A DNA stretch of 64,000 nt from [Phialemoniopsis] sp. UDSM-2020 (lineage: Eukaryota > Ascomycota > Sordariomycetes > Thyridiales > Thyridiaceae). Shown here piece by piece: positions 12,232 to 24,014 of this stretch. Positions within the stretch are counted from its first letter, which is position 1. Each line of letters begins with the position of its first letter. Under the pieces are notes generated by a model. The model saw only the letters and a program-made list of their open reading frames with translations, ran no database searches and was not told the DNA's origin. The DNA lies in contig JAEILZ010000006.1 of the NCBI GenBank assembly GCA_018873225.1, forward strand, positions 2,480,001-2,544,000. The letters run 5' to 3'. Position numbers and translations under genes: made by a program.

Positions 12232-12850
12232 CAAGTTTCGTTGAATTAACACAGTGAGAGCAGAATTCCTCTCAAGTATGAGAGTGCGACTTGGCAGTCG
12301 TAGCCTTTCTTCATTATACGTTTATTTCCTTGTTTCTCTTCCTTCAAGAATACGTTTGTTTGACTAAGGTGGTCCGTTACCGAGCCTGTTTCGCCTACAC
12401 ACATAATGAATCAATGTTCAGGGGTTTCGGCCGGGACATTTGGTTCTTTTCTTGTCTCTCTTTAAACAAGCTCTATGGGCGTTCATTACAAGATGTATGA
12501 CTCGGGAACACTGGGTTTGGGCCTGGAACTTAAAAGATTTCTCATAAACCTCTCCACAAACAAGGAAGCAACTGCTCGCAGTCGTTCACTCACTTGACGA
12601 GCTTGGTTTTTCATCTAGCCACTCAATTGACTTCAATTCTTTTCCCTGATTTTAGGCCCGAACAAGGCGACCATCGATTCGAAATTGAGGTTCGCGGTGG
12701 TTGATGCGTACCACTTTATGAACTGCGGTCGACAATATTGTACAATGATGTACACCCAGACTCACTGGTGGACTTCGGCTAATCGTACAGCTCTCCAGTC
12801 CCTCTTCCCTCCAACGCCGATTTGTCTTTGCGTATGACACGCTCAAGTGT
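12232..12850. other. Convergent 3' region between the Clr5 gene and COQ3
   Basis: About 620 bases between two stop codons of converging genes. It should hold both 3' UTRs. I see no coding frame or stable repeat in it. Confidence 0.5.
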
Positions 12851-13774
12851 CTATGCGCTATCTTTCCTCACAGCGAAAAAGTAGTTGCCCACCTTCTCGC
12901 TCCCGCCAACCACCTTCCATCCTAGGCCCGGCACGTAGACGACGCCCATGCACCGCGGGCTGTTCCACCCGGCCTTCGCAAAGAACCCAGCTAGCTCGTC
13001 GTCGTTGATGTATTGGCTCCACTCGTGCGTGCCCTTGGGTACCATGCGCAGGACGTCCTCGGCCATGAAGTTTGTCGTGAACCAGCTCGTCCACGTGCGC
13101 GCGATGGTGCTCATGACGAGCCAGCCGCCCGGCTTGACGAAGGCGCCACACCGCTCGAGGAAGGCGGCCGGGTCCGTGACGTGCTCGACGACCTCGAAGA
13201 GGGAGACGACGTCGAACTGCTGCTGCCGGTCTTCAGGCAGCTCTTCGACCGACGAGTGCAGGTAGGTCAGCTTGGAGGCGAGGGCCGGGTCGCGGCGCGC
13301 GTGGGTCTTGGCGACGGCGAGGACCTCTGGGGACGGGTCGATGGCGGTGACGGAGGAGGCGTGGGGGATGCGGGCCGCGCTCTCGGCAAAGATGCCGCCG
13401 CCGCAGCCGATGTCGAGGTAGCGCAGCTTGGCGCCGGCGGGCAGGGGGTCGGGCTGGGAGGCGTGGCAGTCGCGGATGAAGTCGTGGCGGAGGGGGTTCA
13501 TGAGGTGGAGGATGCGGGAGGAGCCGTAGGGGTCCCACCATGTTGAGGCGAGGGTATTGAAGTGGCTGATCTGGTCGGGGTTCACTGAAGAGGAGGAAGA
13601 GGTCGTGGAGGAGGAGGAGGTGGTGGTGGAAGCTTGGGAGCTACCTTGCGCCGAGCACCGTGACGGCGTGGTGGTGATCCATCGCGATCGAGTTGGTCGA
13701 GCTGTTGACGACCGGAGCAATCGCACAGTCTGTTGCCGTAGGGCCCTGCCGGCTGCTGGCCATGGTGACGACAT
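12851..13774 (-). CDS. COQ3: Mitochondrial ubiquinone biosynthesis O-methyltransferase COQ3
   Basis: Single exon, 307 aa, starting at ATG 13774. A TTG six bases upstream extends the frame but is not a normal fungal start. The first ~45 residues are Arg/Ser/Thr-rich without acids, a mitochondrial presequence. A Ser/Thr run (about residues 49-63) links it to the enzyme. The enzyme shows WWDPYGSSRILHLMNPLR, the SAM-binding motif LDIGCGGGIF (about 120-128), AIDPS, and FEVVEHV, all diagnostic of UbiG/Coq3. The protein carries out the two O-methylations of coenzyme Q synthesis on the matrix face of the inner membrane. It is transcribed divergently from RIB3, whose ATG is 915 bases away. Confidence 0.95.
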   Translation of the reverse strand: MSSPWPAAGRALRQQTVRLLRSSTARPTRSRWITTTPSRCSAQGSSQASTTTSSSSTTSSSSSVNPDQISHFNTLASTWWDPYGSSRILHLMNPLRHDFIRDCHASQPDPLPAGAKLRYLDIGCGGGIFAESAARIPHASSVTAIDPSPEVLAVAKTHARRDPALASKLTYLHSSVEELPEDRQQQFDVVSLFEVVEHVTDPAAFLERCGAFVKPGGWLVMSTIARTWTSWFTTNFMAEDVLRMVPKGTHEWSQYINDDELAGFFAKAGWNSPRCMGVVYVPGLGWKVVGGSEKVGNYFFAVRKDSA

Positions 13775-14689
13775 GTTCAAGAGTGTGGCCGATCTGGTAA
13801 AGTGACCAGAAGAGCTTGTGATCGAGAAGCTATCCAGTCAGTCGGGAATGGCTCCTGAGCACATGCAGATCCGTCAATCCCAGTTCCGATCAAGGTTGCA
13901 CCAGCAGGCCCCCGGGGAATTTTTAGCGTGCCGGCGCAGGGGGTGCCACAGCAGCCCTGGCCTAGACTTATTCGGCGCCCGCGCGGGTCTTGCAGTGGGC
14001 GGATGTGAAACCCGCCGCTTGCTCAGAATGGCGGAAGCATGGAAGCATGAGAGAAGCATTTGGAGTCTTGCTTGAATGACTCTATTGCAAGTACAAGTAC
14101 CACGGCGGATGTTTGTCAGCGTCTGTCATCGGCAACTCGCACATTATTCCAGGGTCCAAAAACGCTTTTGTCAGTACATTTTTTGAACTCTGGACTCGAG
14201 ATTTCTCTCATTACTTTATCTTCAAACAAAAGATTGAATAAAAGCACATTCATTAGCTACCGTGAGCAATAAAGTGCTCTCTTGTAAGTACGCTGGCCGG
14301 CGGGTTCAGACTTCCTGCAACGGTTTGGGGCAGCACTGAGCTTCTCACTAATCACAAGCAGGGAATTACTGGCAGCCACTTCCGAGTCAAGCAATCCATA
14401 TCGGTCCTTCCGACATACGAATTCCCGAATTTCTAGATTTTAATCAACTCGACAATTGGGAATTGCGCACTTTTCTCGGGTATCCGGGCTCTCGATTCAC
14501 ATTTCTTCTGTTTCACGATTCTTGGAAACCTCGGACGACAGACTACCTCCGAGTGACACACACCCTGCTGTTGCTGGCTAAGCCGAACCACCGTCCGGAA
14601 TCGCACGACCCTGAACTTTTTATGCCGAGGGACCGCCGCATCACACTCCCAGCGCCACATCACACTCTCCAACCTTTCCACAGCTCAAG
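13775..14689. other. Divergent promoter region COQ3-RIB3
   Basis: About 915 bases between divergent starts. The first 250 are GC-rich and the middle AT-rich with CA/AT blocks. An ATG at 14622 lies upstream of the RIB3 start in a different frame and is described under RIB3 and in the findings. Confidence 0.5.
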
Positions 14690-15494
14690 ATGCCCTCATC
14701 AACGATTGAGGCGTCGAAGTTCGACTCAATCCCTGATACCGTCGAGGCATTCCGTAAGTTACACCTGCCATATTTTCCCAAAGTCCCTCGTTGCACCTCC
14801 GAATGAGTCACTAACCGCAATTGCGCTCCGCTTGGAGTGCACGCACGTGTTTGCAGGCAGAAATGAATTCGTCGTTGTCCTCGACGACCCGGGCCGGGAG
14901 AACGAGGCCGACCTGATCATCGCCGCCGAGGGCTGCACCGCCGAGCAGATGGCCTTCATGGTCCGCTACACCTCGGGCCTCATCTGCGCCCCGATCCCCG
15001 CCCAGCGCACCGTCGACCTCGAGCTGCCCCAGATGGTCACCAACAACGAGGACCCGCGCACCACCGCCTACACCATCTCCATCGACTCGGCCGACCCTTC
15101 CGTCACTACGGGTATCGGCGCTCAGGACCGTGCGCTTGCGGTCCGTACCCTCGCCGACCCGGCGGCCACGCCGGCCAGCTTCCGCCGTCCGGGCCACATC
15201 TTCCCGCTGAGGGCCGCGCCCGGCGGCGTGAGGCAGCGGAGGGGTCACACCGAGGCTGCGATTGATCTGTGCGTACTGGCCGGCAAGGCGCCCGCCGCCG
15301 CCATCTCCGAGCTCGTGGACGACGGCGAGGAGGTGGCGGGGCAGGCGCTGCGCCGGGCACCGAGCATGATGCGCGGGGAGCAGTGCATTGCTTTTGCGAG
15401 GAAGTGGGGCTTGAAGGTCTGCACTATTGAGGACATGGTAAATTACCTGGAGAAGACGCAGGGCAAGCTGGGGGCCGCCAATGGGTCGTCATGA
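14690..15494 (+). CDS. RIB3: 3,4-dihydroxy-2-butanone 4-phosphate synthase RIB3
   Basis: Two exons, 14690-14753 and 14857-15494, encode 233 aa, the usual length for fungal RIB3. Family motifs are present in order: DDPGRENEADLIIAAE (acidic metal/substrate loop), VRYTSGLICAP, TTAYTISID, then FRRPGHIFPLRA followed by GGVRQRRGHTEAA. The enzyme converts ribulose 5-phosphate to formate and the four-carbon precursor of the lumazine ring in riboflavin synthesis. An ATG at 14622 lies upstream in another frame; if the 103-base intron is not removed, that frame runs without a stop into exon 2. A possible poly(A) signal AATAAA is at 15631. The C-terminal tail after NYLEKTQGK is short and polar. Confidence 0.95.
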
Positions 15495-16080
15495 GAGAGC
15501 GTGGTGCTGGGAGATTGACGGGACGGCTTGACGAGCTGTTGATGTGGGGGATGAAGGTCATCTTGAAAGCGACAAAGACGTTTTGGATACGGGCCGCAAG
15601 GCTGTCTGAGATACAATACCAAGGGGCATAAATAAAAAAAGACGAATATTCTGGCGGGCGTCTTTTGATCTTCAGCATATCGGAATACAACGCATTTTTG
15701 GGCTTCGTCTGGAGCATCCTCGGACGGTCATGCGGGGTTGTAAGAAGGTCGGACTGTAGTGTGTTTGCGCGGCAGCCATTTTCAGTAACTCTATCTTAGC
15801 TTTATTGGTCACTTGTCCATTGAACCACATCTTCTTTCTCTTATACAGGATCTATTTCGTCTGGTGCCTGCTCTGACCACAGGACGCCTCATGACATTTG
15901 ATATTCCCCGTCCTCTGGTGGCGGCGACTGCACTCTTATCTTATCGGCGTGACCCCGCAACCTCAGGGACGCAAAGAAAAAAAAGTCCAGCAGTGCCAAG
16001 ACCAACCCGGGTTCGGGCACGAAATCCAGATTGAGAAGCACAACTCGTGAACACTTCGGAACAAGTCCGCATATCCATCC
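15495..16080. other. Intergenic spacer RIB3-TSR2
   Basis: About 590 bases containing the RIB3 3' UTR and the TSR2 promoter. No gene is seen. An A-rich run (about 15627-15642) includes the candidate poly(A) signal for RIB3. Confidence 0.5.
15631..15636 (+). terminator. Candidate poly(A) signal of RIB3
   Basis: AATAAA within an A-rich stretch, 137 bases past the RIB3 stop. Fungal poly(A) signals are degenerate, so this is only a positional suggestion. Confidence 0.3.
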
Positions 16081-16784
16081 ATGGCTTCAAGTACCGCTGG
16101 CGCAAGTGCGCCCTCTCCAGGTAAGCGGGATTCTATATCATCTCATGCCACCTCAAACATCGCAAAACACTGACAGGGTGTGCGACAGAAACCTGCCAAA
16201 ACAACTTCGAGCAAGGCATCGCCCTATCCCTGCACCTCTGGCCCGTCCTCACCTTCGCCGTCGAGAACAACCTCGGCGGCAGCGACGCCGCCGGCAAGCG
16301 CGACTGGTTCGCCGGCTGCGTCTCGGAGCTCTTCCCGGCCATCGGCTCCCCGGCCTTCCAGGCCGTCGCATCGAACCCGCAGCAGCAGAAGCAGCAGAAC
16401 GAGGACCTGCTCTGCGACGTCGAGTCGCGCCTCCTGCAGGTCATGGACGACGAGTTCGAGACGGTCGTTGACGACGGCAGCGCGTACGACGTCGCGGAGC
16501 AGATACTGGTGCTGTGGCGGGAGTGCTCGCGCGGCGTCTTCAAGGAGGCCGAGGCGCTGCGGCAGCGCTGGGAGGGCAAGAAGGGCGCCAAGGTGACGAG
16601 TCTATTCAAGGAGGCCGAGGGCGGCGATCAGGACACCGACTGGGATACGGATGAGGATGACGAGGAGGGTAGCAGCGATGTCGACATGGATGAGGCGCCG
16701 ACGCTGGTCGCCGCGCCCAAGGAAAAGGCGCCGCCTGAGGTGGATGAAGATGGTTTCACAAAAGTCACTCATAAGAAGAGGTGA
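16081..16784 (+). CDS. TSR2: Pre-rRNA processing protein TSR2
   Basis: Two exons, 16081-16120 and 16189-16784, encode 211 aa. The TSR2 domain covers about residues 15-140: FEQGIALSLHLWPVLTFAVENNLGG near the start, then DWFAGCVSELFP, then LLQVMDDEFETVVDDGSAYDVAEQIL. An acidic C-terminus with runs of Asp/Glu follows and ends in a basic THKKR. Tsr2 is the escortin that releases Rps26 from its importin and hands it to pre-40S particles; the acidic tail is characteristic of that role. The stop lies 173 bases from the stop of the BSD-domain gene on the other strand, so the two transcripts probably overlap or nearly meet. Confidence 0.93.
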
Positions 16785-16957
16785 GCAGCGACGAAACTGG
16801 TATTCAAAAGAGGCCTCTTCGCTATCAAGGTCACGGGCTATCTACGGGGGTGTCGGGAACGACTGTGTGCTCAGAACAGCACGGACAATGTCTGCGCAAC
16901 GACGATTACCAAACCAACGCCTGCCAAGATTCCATCAAAGATCAAAGACATAGGATT

Positions 16958-18296
16958 CTATTCCCAGTCTTCCTCGTCGCTCTCATCGTCCTTGCGCGCC
17001 TCCTTTGGGCTGCTTGGAGCCTGGCTCGGTACGCCAGACCTGGCGCCGACGACATCATAGCTCGCCTCACTGTCGGCCTGTGATTTCTCGTCGTTGGACT
17101 TGCGGGGCTCGGATGGCTTCAGAAGAGTCTGAGGCGGGGGCGGATGGATTGTTGTCGAGGACTCGGTCGAGGCAGGACGACCAGGCTTGGTCGGCTTGCT
17201 TGGGCCGGCCTCATCATCTGAGTCCTCGTCCCAGGCGATTTCCTCCTCTGCAGATGCAGCTATAGACTAGTCAGAATTCCGAACATAGTGATAGATATTA
17301 GACGCCACCAACCTTTGAGAAGATCTCGTCGCCGAGCCTCTGCTGTCTCGATACCGTTTCTGAGGAAGTAGTACCGTTTCCAAAAGTCCGCGTACGGAAT
17401 CGTGTCGGGCACCAACTTCTCCATGGTTGTCCTGAGCTCCGGATACTTGGACAAGTCGCCCGAAATGTCCGTCGTCTTCTTGTCAAGATCAAAATCCTTG
17501 GTCCAATTCGTGAACTCCTCACTTGAGGGATCCTTGGTGAAACTCTCGGTGTTCGTATGGATGACGTGTAGTTGGGCGTCGAAGCGCGAGGTATGGATCA
17601 CGCGCTTGCCTGATGCATCCTTGCTTTCGAACAGCACAGTGCTGCCCTGCTGCTGAGACCCTGAAGAAGGGGGTGCAATCTTGATAGCATCGCGCAAGAA
17701 GTCACGGACGTTGGAGCCGAACTTGAGCAAAGCTTCATCCGCGGCGTCCTCGGCTTGTTGAATATCTTTGAGTCGCTTCGCGGCCTCGACCTTGAGTCTT
17801 GAAAGCACCGTCTCTGACTCCTTGATCGCCTCGTCTGTCGTCATCTCCTTGCCAGCCGTCGGTGTAGTCTCGGATTTGTCATTGCTGCTCTCCCCTCGCG
17901 TCGACTGCTCGGCAGATGATGTGTTCAAGGACATGCCCCTAGTGCGATTCACGAGTGAGGCTCGCAGGTCCGATATCCCTTTGGAGGCATCCTGCCCCAG
18001 GGCTGTCACCTCCTGGGATGCTTCTCTGTATACAGACTCGCCCTAACGTGCCCAAGTCAGCAAGGGAAAGAGTGGAGTGACAAGTACCATTGATCATGGT
18101 TCTCACGTACCTGTTTGACGACGGTGCCAAAGAAGCCTCCAATCTTGGCCCCCCAGGGGCTGGAAGAGAAGGCGCTGTAGGCCGCCTGGAACTCGGCATT
18201 CAGGCTCGGCTGCTCCTCCGGCTTTTTCCCGGACGGCTCCCCCTCCCGATCCTTGGGGAGGTTCTCTTCCACGATGTGGTCATAGGCGAGATCCAT
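16958..18296 (-). CDS. BSD-domain protein (Dos2-like)
   Basis: Three exons on the minus strand: 18111-18296, 17313-18042 and 16958-17259, giving 405 aa. The N-terminal third contains [22 protein letters not shown], typical of BSD-domain proteins of the synapse-associated protein 1/Dos2 type. The BSD domain lies at about residues 225-290 ([14 protein letters not shown], then [28 protein letters not shown], with the paired aromatic residues of the fold). The C-terminus is Pro-rich and then acidic ([10 protein letters not shown]). Yeast Dos2 is poorly characterised, with links to ubiquitin and single-copy DNA behaviour, so I give no firm role. Introns are 18043-18110 and 17260-17312 (53 bases). 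It converges on TSR2. Confidence 0.85.
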
Positions 18297-21001
18297 GGTG
18301 GGTAGCCTGCCTACCTCTTGAGGCGTTGAGGTGGCCTGTGTGGTGTAATTGCGCGACCGAGGTAAGCCGAGCCAGTGACAATCGAACCCCTTGCAGGTGC
18401 TGTGTTGTATCAATGCGATATCGGCCTTCGCAAGCGGTCTTGTTTGACGGGATGGATTGGCTGCAATAGCGGTGATACTGATGAATTGAAGAGCTATTAT
18501 TACGTCGGTGGAGAGAGCGTTGGCTGGACGCTAAGGCATCATCTCGTGGTTTGATAAGGCACTCCAGTCGTCCGTATGGGTCCCTGGATGGGGCCAAGTG
18601 CTGAAGTTAGTGGTACAGACCGCTGGAAGGGGTCTTTCAGGGCTGTGCTAGTCGGACAACCAATCGCCAGTCGATGCACCGTTCGGGTATTGCGGGGAAC
18701 TGGAGATCCATCATTGATGCTGCATGTCTCGAACTTCTGAATTCAAGATTGAACAAGTTATGCGAAATTTCTAAGACCACCAATTTCTTGTATAACGAGG
18801 AACATAGAGATCAAAGTATATTAATTCATATTATATCATGTATTCAGATATCTTCTTCATACATTGTTGACTGGCAGCAGCGGTGTCGAGGATGACCATT
18901 GCTTAGACTGCCTACCTCAACGTACTTGGTTCTTAGTGTTAGGTACCTAGGTAGTACACTGCACCTACTTTGGTATCCGCATGATCTTTTGTGAAATGCT
19001 CTTAGCGATTGAACTACCACTCCATGATGAGATCGGCCAGGCCATGGGCGACCTCCTCCCTTCATGGCGCCTTGGAAGGACATGGTGGCCGAGGACAAGA
19101 CCGAGCTTCACGTAATTATGGAAACCGGACGAGGCAAAGGATGTCTTGTGCTGAACCATGGTCTAGGGACAAAGCTGTCGCCGAGATTTGGATGAACCCC
19201 AACGGAAACCGCAGCAGTCGACTTGCGTTCTCGGTGAGAGCGGCAAAGTCGGTAGAATGGCAAGCTGGTCTAGTTCGTTTGGATGTTTGCAGAACAATGC
19301 GATTCGACTTTATCTGTCAGTCACGACCTACCTATCTTTCGTTCGAACTTCGATCAAGCGTAGAGATAGGCCTCTCGTATGTCGTTCTTGATTCGCATCC
19401 TCGGCTATGGGATTCTGTGAAGTAGATAAGTTTTGATCTACACAAAAGTTGGGGAGCTGATGGCAGCCCTGGCAGAATGAATGTGGAAACTAGGACCGTT
19501 TTGGCCGTTTGACGTGGGTCTGGGTGACTGCGAAAGAGTCACACCGTGGTCCGGATGTACATAAGTAGTCGGTGTATGGATGTCAAGTGGGTGTCGGAAA
19601 GGTTGTACGGTTTTGGTCAATTCCTACCCAAATCACTAACAAATTGAGTGTTTCCATATGCTCTTAGGTAGTGGGATAATCCTGGGTGATTAGTTATGCA
19701 TTGAGGTACATTCACGAGGAAAACCGTCAACTAATCTGTCACCCACTTGCCTGTTTCCAACGGAGGTAAGAGACCACCAAGAAACCACCCAGACCTCCCT
19801 CCCAAGGGTCCGGCAGTGAGGTACGAAGCAGCTATGACGACAACCCAAATCCCGGCTGGTGGTGGTGCGCATGAAGGATCAAATAAAGTGCTGGGTAACA
19901 AGATAAGCTTGTCAGGTACACGCAACGGTATCGGTAGATGCCGTTGAAAACGACCAGTCGGCGGTGGAGCCGGCAGAGCTGGGTGCTAAGTCTGGAGGTA
20001 CCTTTTCTTGTGCTCACTGCCAGCCAGCCAGGGTGCGCCAGGCAGGCATGGGGCCTCGTTAGCGTTTTGCCCGGTACTACGGTCTGGTCTTTCAGACTCT
20101 GTCGAGTGCTGACAAATTGACAATCGACTTCATTCTAGAGAGAACCCCTCCTTTCCGTCCCCCCTCCCAAATTCACCATTCCATCATGCGACTCGCAGCA
20201 TAGCACGATCCCTGATGGATGATGGATCTGTGAGTTTGGACCCCTATTGAAAAATTCTCATCAAGTTGTCCGTTGGAAAATTCCATATCTTGTCGCTTTG
20301 GATTTTATTTCTTGCCTTTGCTTGTCAACGGTTGAACGGGGTCAGATCCGGGCTGGACTTCAAAAGTTAATAGAGCGATCACCATCATCCCCACTTCCGG
20401 TCCTCCCCTCGTTTGTCTTACGCCCTTTGAAAAGAATCTAGAGCGGATTCGGGGCTGACAGGTCTATCTTGTCTCTAAAACTCCGAAGGCGAGGACACCT
20501 GGACACCTGGACGGTGGCCCCATTTCCTTGGCTTGGTCTGAGTCAGGCAGCAAAGAAGTCCCTCTAAGGCCACAACTTTTCTCCAACCCCCCCAAACCGA
20601 CTTGCCACCCTTCAACCCAAACCATATCCTTCCTATCAGCCCTGGGATCGTTGGAAAACCACGCCAAAGACACACTGCTCTTTTGCTCGTTTCTTTCCTT
20701 CCATTGTACATCTGTGTCGAGAGATTCTCATCTCCCCAATCCGCCTTTGAACAACAGTAGCCAAGGCATTGAGCCTCTCGAGGCCCTCGCTCGATCCCGA
20801 ATAGCTCGGAGACAACCAGTCTTACATCCGACATCTTTGCTTTGTCATTCTTCCCTCGATCGCATCCTCCGACTGTTCACTTCAGCCCCCTGGGAGCGAC
20901 GGCGAGCACCAAGTCGCCATCGTAGGACATCGTACCATAGCCCTCATCTTCTACTACGTTTCAATTCAATCTGATATTTCGCCGTCCAACGCTTTGTCAT
21001 C
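18297..21001. other. Intergenic region and AP-1 leader
   Basis: About 2.7 kb. The left part is AT-richer (18700-18960) and includes the palindrome TACCTAGGTA at 18944-18953. The last 800 bases are strongly pyrimidine-rich and probably form the promoter and long 5' leader of the AP-1 gene. Only short frames occur; none has a recognisable domain. Confidence 0.5.
18944..18953. repeat. Dispersed palindrome TACCTAGGTA, copy 1
   Basis: Perfect 10-base palindrome in the spacer upstream of the AP-1 gene, embedded in TTAGG-TACCTAGG-TAGTAC. The same palindrome occurs at 32455 and 63596. Confidence 0.6.
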
Positions 21002-22908
21002 ATGACAAGCACAATCTCCCCGCTCCAGGACCTCGTCCTCACCCCGCAGCAGCAAGATCTGCTCTTTGCTGCTCTCAACTCGAACCGGGCCGCAGGTGGC
21101 ACTCCTGCCACCACCAATCCCCAGGCTCTTACGTCGCAGAATGCCACTGTCAATGACAGCTCCTTCCTGGACTACGACTACTCGTTTGATGGAGCCGACT
21201 CCAGCTTTGACTTCTCTTTTGACAACGGCGCTCAGTCAAATGACCTGGATGAGCAGCCCGCCACTGGCGCCTCCTCCTCTGACGGCTCTCCAGCCGCTGA
21301 CAACGACACTCCAGACAAGAGGAGCCATCCCGATGACGACGACGATGAGTTGAACGAGCCCAAGAGGCGGGAAGGGTCCGACAAGGTCCCCAAGAAGCCC
21401 GGACGTAAGCCGCTCACTTCGGAGCCAAGCTCGGTATGTCACGTCCATCTAGTCTTTACTTGGGTCTGCATCCTACTAACACTTGGCGAATTTACAGAAG
21501 CGCAAAGCGCAGAATAGGGCAGCGCAGCGGGCTTTCAGGGAGCGAAAGGAGAGGCATGTCAAGGATTTGGAGACCAAGGTGGCCGAGCTGGAAAAGGCCT
21601 CGGAGGCGACAACCACCGAGAACAGCGCACTTCGCTCTCAAGTGGAGAAGATGACCGTTGAGCTCAACGAGTATAAGAAGCGGCTCTCTCTAATGTCCGC
21701 TCCCCGGGCTGCTTTGTCAACAACTACCGCCAAGCGGAACACTTTTGGCAACCCTATGATGAACAACCTGGCGGATGTCAACTTCCAATTTGAGTTCCCC
21801 AAGTTTGGACAGCTACCTGGTCCTTCAACGGCCGGTAATGTAAACGGCGCTGCTTCCACGCAATCGGCTTCTCGGCAGAACTCGACCAACAGTACCACCA
21901 GCCCCCGAGCTAAGTCAACAGACAATAAGCCGAGTCCCAGCGACTCGAACTACAGCAGTGGCCTAGACTCCCAAACCAGGGATGATCTCGCCAAGTTCTC
22001 TGGCATCTTTAGCCCGCCTCTCACAAACCAGAACATCGCCAGTGTGTCTGATACCAGCAGCCACAAGAACTCACTATTTAGCCTCGCCGGTGCCTCGACG
22101 AGTTCGCCGTCAGCGTCATCGAACTCAAATGGCGGGCCGAGCTCCTCATGCGGCACTTCTCCCGAGCCGTTCACTCAGTCGCCCATGGGCTTCAAGCCGG
22201 TTGACACGCTCACGACGATTGGCGAGGAGCAGTCATCGGCTTTCAACCCAACCTCAGGTAAGTTATGGAAGTAGCTGAATGGCATTCGGATCATTCTTCC
22301 TATCTTCTATGATTCTTAGTATGCTGACCTCTACAAACACAGATTCGGGTCACTTCGCCAACATTGATTCAAACGACATCACTTGGCTTGCGTCGCAAAA
22401 CAACTTCCAGTTTGACCCACAGCTCTTCGGCAACTACCGTGAGCCTCAGGATAATCTGCTTAGCAACCCTGGATTTGATGACAGCTTTTTCAATGACGCC
22501 TTTGACATGGACTTCTTGACGCCGTACAACGTTGCACCGAGCCCGGTGGCACCCAAGAAAGACCTGATCTCGCAGATCGATGCCGCCAAGAACTCGGACA
22601 ATGAGATTGTTGCAGATTCAGAAGTCCTCATGAACTGCACAAAGATCTGGTATGTGTTCAGTCACCGGCTTCTGCTCGATTTTACTAACCATGACGACAG
22701 GGAACGATTGCAAGGATGCCCCAAGGTGCAGACTGGCGATTTCGACCTTGACGCCCTCTGCTCCGACCTGCAGAAGAAGGCTAAATGTACCGGCAACGGA
22801 GCCGTCATTGGCGAGAAAGATTTCAACCACGTCATGAAGAAGTATCTCTGCCCAGAGGAAGCTGAGAAGCAACGTGCTGCCTTGACGCAAAGCAACCCTT
22901 CCTCATGA
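21002..22908 (+). CDS. YAP1: AP-1-like bZIP oxidative-stress regulator (Yap1/Pap1 family)
   Basis: Four exons: 21002-21433, 21498-22257, 22343-22649 and 22701-22908, giving 568 aa. The bZIP basic region begins at residue 145 (KRKAQNRAAQRAFRERKERH) and is followed by leucine heptads. The only cysteine before the C-terminus is C362 in SSCGTSPEPF, the n-CRD position. The c-CRD has C496, C506, C520, C529 and C550, with an overlapping Crm1 export signal (DFDLDALCSDL, about 513-523). Yap1-family factors are kept cytosolic by Crm1; oxidation forms n-CRD/c-CRD disulfides that hide the export signal and let the factor activate antioxidant genes. The intron at 22650-22700 splits the c-CRD. A possible poly(A) signal is at 23392. 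Confidence 0.95.
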
Positions 22909-24014
22909 TGGATAGTACGAGCAAGTTCGGGGTACAAGTCTTGACCAAGGACCTATCGCGGCTCAGTGTACACTTCACTCCCTCTCCTTACTGCATTTGG
23001 GGTCTCTTGTTTGGGTTCGCTTTGGTAGCCGCGAGCGATGACAGTCCGCCCGGCTATGGTGTTCAAGGTGCTGGTTGGTAACGCTGGACGGCCTGGGTCA
23101 TGGCAGTATAAAACGTGGACACTGTTCCCCGTCCATCAAGATACCGGGGCATGGCGTTCTTTTGACGAGAGGAAAACATTGGGATTACATTGACCCTCGT
23201 TTCTTATTTCTTTTTAGTATAGTGAGGCTACGATCTACTCGTTGCAACTTTGCTTGGGACAATGGGCTAGATGACACAAAGACACGGCGTGGTCACGGCG
23301 TGGTGGCAGGCGGTCTCTGATGAATGATCTTTAGGCGCTCTCCAGCTTTTTGCAGGTTACTGTATGTCACTGTACTTGTCGAATGTTGAGGAATAAATTG
23401 AATCAATCAAAAATCACCCCTCTGAGAAGAATAATCGTCTCAATGCAATGTGGTGAGTTTGGGGTGTCCGCACCGCATTCATAATTGTGCTCGGAATTAT
23501 ATATAAGATTGGACGATTGATACTCTTTAGCCGTGTCCCATGGTATCTGATGCAGTGTGTCAAAATAGAAATGTGTGTGCATGATCCGGAAGTTTAGTCC
23601 AGGGTATCATGCAAACCTCCCCCTTCTCTCCTTAATGAGCGGTGAATATAAAGCCTGCTTTTGGCTCGGCCGAAGCCTTTCTCATCCTCTCCATGCCTGG
23701 AATCCGCGCTGCCACTTCAATACAGAATACATGCTTGCCCCAATCTCCAGTGCCCGACGACCGTTAGGTCTCGGCGCACCTGCGTCAAGCAAGTCTGTGG
23801 CCATGTTGCCAGTGCACACTCCGTCGGCAGATCCAATATCTCGCTTGTCTCATCATGATTGTCTCCAGGCTGGAGCGTTTGGTAGGGACTGTACCTGAGA
23901 CAAGACCCAGTCATCTCAGATGGCGACTAAACCAAGTTCGTAGTCTCCGCGAGGTTGATTAGAGGCCGATAACATCTCTCGAAATCGCAATCCTTGAAAT
24001 GGTACTTCAAGAGC
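22909..24014. other. Convergent 3' region AP-1/kinase
   Basis: About 1.1 kb between two converging stop codons, holding both 3' UTRs. No gene is seen. AATAAA at 23392-23397 is a candidate AP-1 poly(A) signal. Confidence 0.5.
23392..23397 (+). terminator. Candidate poly(A) signal of the AP-1 gene
   Basis: AATAAA about 480 bases past the AP-1 stop, followed by AT-rich sequence. It is positional evidence only. Confidence 0.3.

Noticed and set aside
13013..13546. 177-codon plus-strand frame opposite COQ3
   Set aside because: Antisense shadow of a well-supported methyltransferase; Gly/Val/Asp-rich composition mirrors the other strand.
13775..13780. Upstream start of COQ3 at 13780
   Set aside because: The codon is TTG; the first ATG in frame is at 13774.
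18355..18400. tRNA-like T-loop text (GGGGTTCGATTGTC on the minus strand)
   Set aside because: No matching A box, acceptor stem or anticodon arm; part of the BSD-gene upstream region.
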